A stretch of 47,700 bases of DNA from Phellopilus nigrolimitatus (lineage: Eukaryota > Basidiomycota > Agaricomycetes > Hymenochaetales > Hymenochaetaceae), in assembly GCA_021029095.1 (NCBI GenBank), contig JAJOHG010000194.1, forward strand, positions 1-47,700. Reading direction: 5' to 3'. The position numbers and the translations under genes are program-made. The notes under the pieces are model-generated. The model saw nothing but the letters and a program-made list of their open reading frames with translations. It was not told the DNA's origin and searched no databases. This document shows, piece by piece, positions 41,675 through 47,700 of this stretch (position 1 is its first letter; every line of letters starts with the position of its first letter).

Positions 41675-42943
41675 TCGTTCGCGTGCTTATTTTGCTCCTG
41701 TCGCCAGGTTCAGCACGAGAAATGATTTACCTTGTCGTTCCAACTTTGCGTCAGTGTAAATCGCAATGTTCAAAATGTTCAATGCACACCTCTTTTTGAG
41801 CTCTAGTCCTTCTCTTCATGGGTCGATGAATTGCTTTGAGGTTCGTGTGAGAATGTAACGTGATGACTCTGCTTTGTTTCCTTTGACAGTCCACTTTCTT
41901 CTTATTTTTTCTTGTAAAGCAATGGCACTCCCCTTTGCTTTCGTTACGCGATCCAGCCCGGGATCCTATGCGAGTACAATGTGCCTTTGTACTCAAAGTA
42001 TCAGCATACAAAACAGAAATATGTTCCAAGTAGTTATGGCTCGTAACCACCCACCACGGATTGTCCTGGATACTATTATGCTTCACTCGATTCCTTTCTC
42101 TGATCTCCTGCATAGCAATAACTGCAATGATTAACAAAGTTATTCAATGCTAACTCCAAAGTGGGTCGACGCATCTCCCATAACTACCGCAAACCTTCAT
42201 CGTTAGCCCATCACGTGTTGTTCTGTGTATTCTGTAAGGGGGAACGGGAAGAGATAGTCAGAGGTCTCGTTGCCAGGCAATAAATCTTGTCATACGCCAG
42301 GAGAGGCTAGGAATCTCGAGTTCGTAAAAGGTTTTGTATTTCAAATGTCATGAGAATGGAAGCAACGAGAATGGAGAGGAGAGTCTCGCGATGGATCCAG
42401 GTGGACAGGAGGTGCGAACGTTGCGAAACAAAATTGGCCTGCAAGCCACCGCCATAACGGCGAAAGCTAGAGAGACCAGTGAAAACTGCTGAAGATAAGC
42501 TGAGAGTTCAGAATATGGATGTTGCAATAGCCACTTCAAATGCGCTCTTACGCTGCGCGTCGAGGCAAAGGCAGCTTACGTAACGAATACTATCAACACT
42601 GCCGTGCACATTGTGAGCGACCTCTCCGCGACCAAGAGTCTTCAAATAGGAATTTCAAGTTCTCTCAGGTTTCGAATGTTTTCTAAACAAGCTGCGGACG
42701 ACGAGACTCGAGTGCAGACGGGAGCCGCATTCCCACCGGGTAATGAAGTTCTATTTGGAACCGAGTTCTGCTAACTGCTTTCGCTTGTAGCCCTCTTCTT
42801 TTTCCACTCCCTCCCTTCTTTAAACGTACTCTCTCACAGCGTCCCGCGATGAATCGGCGTTGCTGACGCCGTATCTGTATATTCGTATCACAGTGTCCAG
42901 CAACATCAACGTCGTCGTTGCACCACAAGCTCGCATCGACACC
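41675..42943. other. Intergenic, no gene seen
   Basis: About 1.3 kb between a minus-strand small gene and a plus-strand DUF6533 gene (divergent promoters). Frames at 41751-42137 are open on both strands without motif. A stretch near 41830-41900 (TTGAGGTTCGTGTGAG) faintly resembles element A. Confidence 0.4.
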
Positions 42944-44580
42944 ATGCGCGACAAGGTCGGAAGGGCGCTGACGGAAGATGATGTGTACGTCGCCTGGGCC
43001 GCACAGTGCGTGAATTTGAGCAGCAGTGAGTCGAATTGGCCTTTGGGTATTGTGCGACGATGCTGACAATTTGTCTGTCGGTGCAGTGGCTGCGCTGGCA
43101 TTCATCGTGTGGGATGTGCTGACGACGCTGGACGAGGAGGCTGAGTGCATCTGGCGGTACGTCGGAGCGCGCCCTGGCCTGACTATTCTCGCGCTCACGC
43201 CTAATGCAGGAAGCCATTCACTTGGAGCAAGGCGCTCTTCGTTTTCATCCGGTGAGCCCTCTGAACGTCCTCTTATCATGACGTGTCACCGACTGTCTAC
43301 TTGTCTAGCTACTTCGCTATTGCCACCCAAATGTGAGGCATCTATTTCTTTTCTCCTGCGCCCCTTCCTTGACTGATAGAGGGTTGGGAGAAAAGCGCGC
43401 TTATCTTCGTCGCTACCGGTATCGAGTTCTCGAGCGCCGCGTGCTATGCGTGGTACATCTTCCAAGCCGTCGCGATGCAGGTGTTTATCAGCTCCGTCGA
43501 AATCGTCCTCATGCTGCGCGGTACGTCTCAACTCCCTATTTCCGTGACAGAAGGTTTGATTGATAGAGTTATGTGTTATTTTTATTTTTTTATTTTTGAA
43601 GTACACGCGCTGTACGGCCACAATGTCTACGTCAAGAAGGTGACGCTCGCGCTCTTCGCGGTCGAGGTCGGTGTTATGGCGGTGTGCCTCTACGCCACCG
43701 TGCGCGGCCTGCAGTTCGACGACCTCTGCATCGTCACGCACAGCCCGATGGCGATCCTCGGATATGGGTGAGTCCAGTCCGCCCCCAACCTAAATCGTAG
43801 AATACATCCTAACGAGAAGAGACGCCCAGCGTGGCCGCCATCGCCTTTGAGACGGTCCTCTTCCTGCTCACGCTCGCCAAGTTCGTGCAGGCGCTGCACG
43901 CGGGCTGGGCCCACACGCAGATCATGCAGCTGCTCATCCGCGACGGCACGTGGGCCTTCGGCGCCATCTTCGCGACCATGACCGTCAACGCCGTCGCGTA
44001 CTGCGTCATCAACGGCCCGCTCTCCGGCGTTGGCTTCGCGTGGCTCCTGTCCGTCGCCGCCGCCGCGGGCGGCCGCCTCCTCCTGAACGTGCTACGCCTG
44101 AACACGCCAGCGAGCCTCCTGCAGGCCGGGGAGGCAGAGACGCTCGCGGACACGCACCTTGACTTCCACAGCACAGTCGAGGAGACGCAGACGCGGACGC
44201 AGACCGAGTCGGAGGAAAACGGGCAGCGTGGCACGAGGTGGAGAGGGCGTAGCCTGGAAAACGTGGAGAGCGGTGTGTTCGAGCTCGTAGAGACGCGCGG
44301 GCGCGCGGAGAGACGGCCCGAGGACTTCGAAGTATCCGTACGCACCGCGGCGTCAAGCACGGTGGCCAGCGCGTCCGTGTCCGCGTCCGACCTCACGGTG
44401 TGCGGCCTGCGCGGTCGCGAGCGCGGGATGCTGCAGGTCGACACCGCGCTGTACCCGCGCTCGGCGTCCCGCTCGCCCGAGTCGCCGGCGTTCTCGGCGT
44501 CGCCGTGTTCGGCGGACCCTTTGCTCGACGGCTTTCGGCTCTCCGCGTTCAGCACGCCGCGCGCGCTGCTCGAGCGTTGA
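42944..44580 (+). CDS. DUF6533-domain multi-TM membrane protein
   Basis: Seven exons: 42944-43025, 43087-43156, 43210-43251, 43309-43332, about 43380-43520, 43602-43767 and 43830-44580. Start MRDKVGRALTEDDVYVAW. The DUF6533 module is AALAFIVWDVLTTLDEEAE, then KPFTWSKALFVFIRYFA. Further helices: ALIFVATGIEFSSAACYAWY, QVFISSVEIVLMLRVHALYG (family R-x-ALY motif), VTLALFAVEVGVMAVCLY, VAAIAFETVLFLLTLAKFV, then LLIRDGTWAFGAIFATM and GGRLLLNVLRLN, the conserved end of the core. About 170 residues of disordered Ser/Glu/Arg-rich cytosolic tail follow. The exon 4/5 join is off by one base in my reading and needs a transcript. The family is Agaricomycete-specific with unknown function; the topology is receptor-like. 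Confidence 0.82.
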
Positions 44581-45765
44581 TCGGAGGCGAAGGTGAGTAA
44601 ATATCCCCCTCATCGTATAGTGCGTGCGATTGGCTGACTAGCGGGGCCATAGCGGATTCTGTGTGGTTACTAGCTCATTGATATATGAGCGACGCGCGGA
44701 GCGAACGTCGAGCTTTCAGATGCTGGGTACGTTTGCACCTTCTATCTATGCCAAGCTTGCGCCTTTCGTCTCACAGCAGCAATCCTAGCTCCCTGCCTTC
44801 CGGTTGGTTACGGGCTCGATCGCCGACGCCGATGCGGCTCCCCCTCTTTCGTTCTAGACGGATACTCCTCAAACGGCCCGTCTGTCGGCAAAACAGCTGA
44901 GTTTGATCGACTCCGATACCTGGCCCATGGCCGTGGCCCTCCCGATCCACTACCAGCGCACCCGGGTTAGTGTAACACGCAAAGCCGCGTCGTTCCCGGG
45001 CCTACTCGCTTCCTGCTCGACGCGCTGGCGCATGGCGGCTGCGCGGGGATGTTTGCGCGCGTCAGACGACGAAGTGTGCATATCAGCCTTTCATAGCTTA
45101 GGAGGCTTCATGCGGATGCGTAGATATGTATTATTACATGGAGATAGAATGGGTATCGCGCCCCCTCGTGTTTGGACTGAAGGCGAGCCCGGGCAATGGG
45201 ACATTCGAAATAGAGAATAGATCGTCACCGCTCGCAGATTTTGCTGCAAAGAGCGTGTCCAAGTGTTGTTTTAGTTGTCACTTCGTCAGCGGTTCGCTTC
45301 TTCATAGGCAGTTAGAATCTAGGGTGTTAGCGTGCTTGCAGCGCATGCGCATTTCTCAGACGACAGCCGCGCTCGGACGGTGTTGTTTTATGTTCAAGAT
45401 CCCTCGATGCCAATACAAGAGCAGAGAAAAACAATCAAGAAAATATTAGATGACATTAGATCGAACGGATTCGAGCCTATCCAATGGCTAACGTAACGAT
45501 ACATTCCTTGGGATGTGTCTAAATAAGTATGAATGCAGGGGACTTGAGTGAGGAAGGGGCGGCTAATGCCACTAATGTCTATCGAAAGTGACTGCTGGCT
45601 AAGAGTCCAACTTCCTGCTAGTGTCGAAAAGCGAATAGCAAACCAACATCAAAATCATACAAGTTGAATCAGCACTCATGATCCCGTAGATATGCGCGGG
45701 AGGAAGCAGGCTGAAGCAAGAAACGTAGAAGAGGCATGAACATAACATGGCGTTGAAGACGGCCG
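44581..45765. other. Intergenic, no gene seen
   Basis: Region between convergent genes (DUF6533 plus, MFS minus). Several plus frames at 44685-45449 are open but overlap, have no motif and show no exon structure. Confidence 0.45.
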
Positions 45766-47317
45766 TTAACCAGGCACACCGGCCTTTTCGTTCTCAGTCT
45801 GACTTTGCACAGCCGTCTCCTTCCCTTTTTCCGGATCGTTGTACTCAACTTTCGGCGTCCTTCGCTGCCCGACAGGCCCGACACCGCGCAGAAAGACCAA
45901 AGCGAGGATCGAGGCGAACGCACCGAAGCCTAAGTTCGTCCACTGCGCCGCGCGGTACCCGTCGAGCTGGACGTCCCTCCCGGAATCGCCCGCCTCGCTC
46001 CGCAGCACGGTGTCGTGCACGATCGTCGTGGCCGCGAGGCCGAGCGCCGTGCCGAGCTGCGTGAGCGTCTGGAAGAGCCCGCCCGCGAGGCTCTGCTCGT
46101 GCGGCGCGCTCACCTTCGCGACGAAGATCGTCCCGCACGCGAACACGAAGTCCGCACCGAACACGCTGCAGATCGCCGCGGGGAAGCCGAACGCCCAGTA
46201 CGGCGCGGCGGGGTTGATGACCGCGAAGAGCAGCCCCGCGACGCCCGTGAGCAGCGTCCCGCCGACGACGAGCACCACGACCGGCAGGCGCCCCACGACC
46301 GCCGCGACGAGCACGTTGCAACAGACCCCGACGACGAACATCGGGAGCATGCGGATCGAAGTCAGCACGGGTTCGAGGCCCTGGTAGTCCTGGTAGTAGA
46401 GCTGCGCCCAGAAGAACCAGCTCATGAAGGACGCCCATTCGAGGAACGCAATGCACTGCACCGCTGCGAACTTCCCGTGCGCGCGCGACCACATGGAGAG
46501 CTTCATGAGCGGAGGAACACGCGTGCCTGACATGTCGCTTTCCAAGTACCACTGCCATGCAATGAATGCGACGAGCGTGAGTACGCCGATAACCAAAAGC
46601 GCAATGATGTATGGCGTCCCCCAGCGCTGCGGCGCGAACTCGCCTTCGCCGAGCACGAACGTGATGAGCACGAGCGCGGTTGTCACGAGTGCAGCGCCGA
46701 GCCAGTCAACACGTTTGTCCTTCTCTTGAGAAGGGCGGTCCGCGTCGACGAAGAAGACGCCGCCGATGAGGACCAGGACGGCGATGCCCGCCATGAGGAA
46801 GAACGGTGCACGCCACGTCGTGGGCGCCCACTGCGTGAGGATGCCGCCGATTTGCATGCCGATTGCGCCTCCGACGGGTGCGCCAGCGGAGAACGTCGCA
46901 AATGCGACGGAACGAGCGTGCGAGGGAGGGAACGCGTCGGCGAGGATACCGAGACAAGCAGGTACCATCGCTGCGGCACCTAAACCTTGGACACCACGCA
47001 GGACATTGAGCGTGATGATATCTTTTGCAAAACCACACCCGAGCGAGAACCCAGCAAGCCATAAAGTGCCAAGAAGGAAAGCCTTCTTGCGACCATGAAG
47101 GTCTGCCAGACGTCCAAAGAAGATGAGCAAGCATCCCTTTAAATGTTTATTTTTTAATCAGATAAAACTAATAATAGAATATAGCAAAAGGACGTACCGA
47201 TGACAGAGAGTATGCGGACACGATCCACTGCAGTTCGCCCTCGGATACATTAAAGTCTTGACCGATACGCGGTAGTGCTATTGACGCAGCTGACGATGAA
47301 GCTATCTTTAAGATGCA
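45766..47317 (-). CDS. DHA2-type major facilitator superfamily transporter
   Basis: Exons 47198-47317 (CILKIASSSAASIALPRIG to SAYSLSS) and 45766-47136 are joined in phase 0; at least one more 5' exon is expected. Hallmarks: LQWIVSAYSL, MFS motif A GRLADLHGRKKAF, RGVQGLGAAAMVPACLG, and FSAGAPVGGAIGMQIGG, typical of drug:H+ antiporters with 14 helices. The later half contains regularly spaced hydrophobic helices (VVGRLPVVVLVVGGTLLTG) and ends with an acidic, charged tail to GVPG-stop. The likely substrate is a small organic molecule exported across the plasma membrane; specificity cannot be read. The first-helix sequence RIQSIMLVATLTIGMI lies upstream (about 47374-47425), but its frame meets a TAA before a usable donor, so the 5' end is uncertain. 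Confidence 0.85.
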
Positions 47318-47370
47318 CTGTGTAAGACAGCGCCAAGACGAAGAATAAATCGAGACAAAGAACATACATT

Positions 47371-47581
47371 TATATCATTCCTATCGTTAACGTCGCGACG
47401 AGCATGATGGATTGTATTCGTGACCTCTCGCGTGCCGCTGCACCTCACTCTCACCCTTGCTCTGGACATCGCTCTCGTGACCACGACAGTGGCCTCTGTA
47501 GGGTCCATTACCCTTGACGCTCGATGGCCGCGTATTCGTGTTTGACACAGCAGGGGTCATGGAGGAGCTCGCAGTCGACAA
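47371..47581 (-). other. Candidate 5' exon of the MFS gene, frame-disrupted
   Basis: A hydrophilic start (MTPAVSNTNTRPSS at about 47548, then ESDVQSKGESEVQRHA) and a first transmembrane segment (SIMLVATLTIGMI) are both present but in different frames, and the second meets a TAA at 47371-47373 just before GTATGT. Either an unrecognised micro-intron exists or the N-terminus is broken. Confidence 0.35.
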
Positions 47582-47700
47582 GAAGGCCGCTCTTGCTAGA
47601 GGTAGGGCTTGCGGTCAAACTTGAGGTAGACGAACCCGGGTCGAAGGTCGCCGCAGACGCAAGTTCGTTCAAAATTTAGCGTCAGATGCTAGTATATATC

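Noticed and set aside
42683..43279. 198-residue minus ORF over the first DUF6533 exons
   Set aside because: Overlaps well-supported plus-strand exons with conserved domain motifs and shows no motif of its own.
43809..44555. 248-residue minus ORF opposite the last exon of the DUF6533 gene
   Set aside because: The plus strand has a full splice model and family motifs; the minus frame has none.
45839..46530. Plus-strand ORFs of 171-182 residues opposite the MFS transporter, and a shifted minus frame
   Set aside because: Shadows of the real MFS reading frame; Arg/His/Glu-rich composition typical of antisense GC-rich codons.
1..47700. tRNA, rRNA, CRISPR or bacterial-type operon features
   Set aside because: No cloverleaf with proper A and B boxes, no rRNA core sequence and no regularly spaced direct-repeat array with unique spacers was seen; the organism is eukaryotic.

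Overview
The window is nuclear DNA from a filamentous basidiomycete, most likely an Agaricomycete (polypore-like). Genes carry many 45-110 nt GT-AG introns, and several encode protein families I know mainly from Agaricomycotina genomes: DUF6532, DUF6533 and DUF6534-type proteins, a divergent JmjC-like protein and a GDVGY-motif family. There is an LTR retroelement, and no operons. I had no database access; family names rest on motifs read by eye.

Layout. 1-1768: 3' part of a JmjC-like gene. 2139-4776: a DUF6532 gene. 4945-9373: repeat island with an 8-bp-lattice satellite, a truncated minus-strand retroelement (LTR plus gag start), and a truncated plus-strand Ty3/Gypsy chromovirus (integrase tail, chromodomain, two post-pol ORFs, polypurine tract, 3' LTR). 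9374-15300: gene-poor, with the first copy of a duplicated unit and two small TATA-driven genes. 15453-20318: a four-helix membrane protein and a 1107-residue serine-rich coiled-coil protein. 20930-25720: a DUF6534-like remnant, a coiled-coil gene and a GDVGY-family gene. 25967-36970: a mosaic of duplicated blocks. 37424-39009: a DUF6533 gene. 40159-41015: two displaced housekeeping fragments (dihydrolipoamide dehydrogenase 5' end; ribosomal protein uL16/RPL10). 41226-41548: a second member of the ~90-residue small-protein family. 42944-44580: a complete DUF6533 gene. 45766-47317: a DHA2-type MFS transporter.

The most interesting content is the duplicated unit (about 10636-12300, 26560-28190 inverted, 30745-32330, 34500-36230). 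Each copy carries an unrecognised ~150-residue protein (here called alpha) behind a strongly conserved upstream region with a TATA box about 118 nt from the ATG. A conserved short ORF runs antisense in the tail, and a Cys-rich decaying gene (here called gamma) lies beside three of the copies. Copy 4 is frameshifted and its TATA is degenerate. With the two-member ~90-residue family (one intron at the same place and phase in both), this is a rapidly turning-over set of small genes of unknown function.

The large genes show no obvious joint pathway. The block is best seen as a dynamic, repeat-rich accessory region flanked by ordinary conserved genes.
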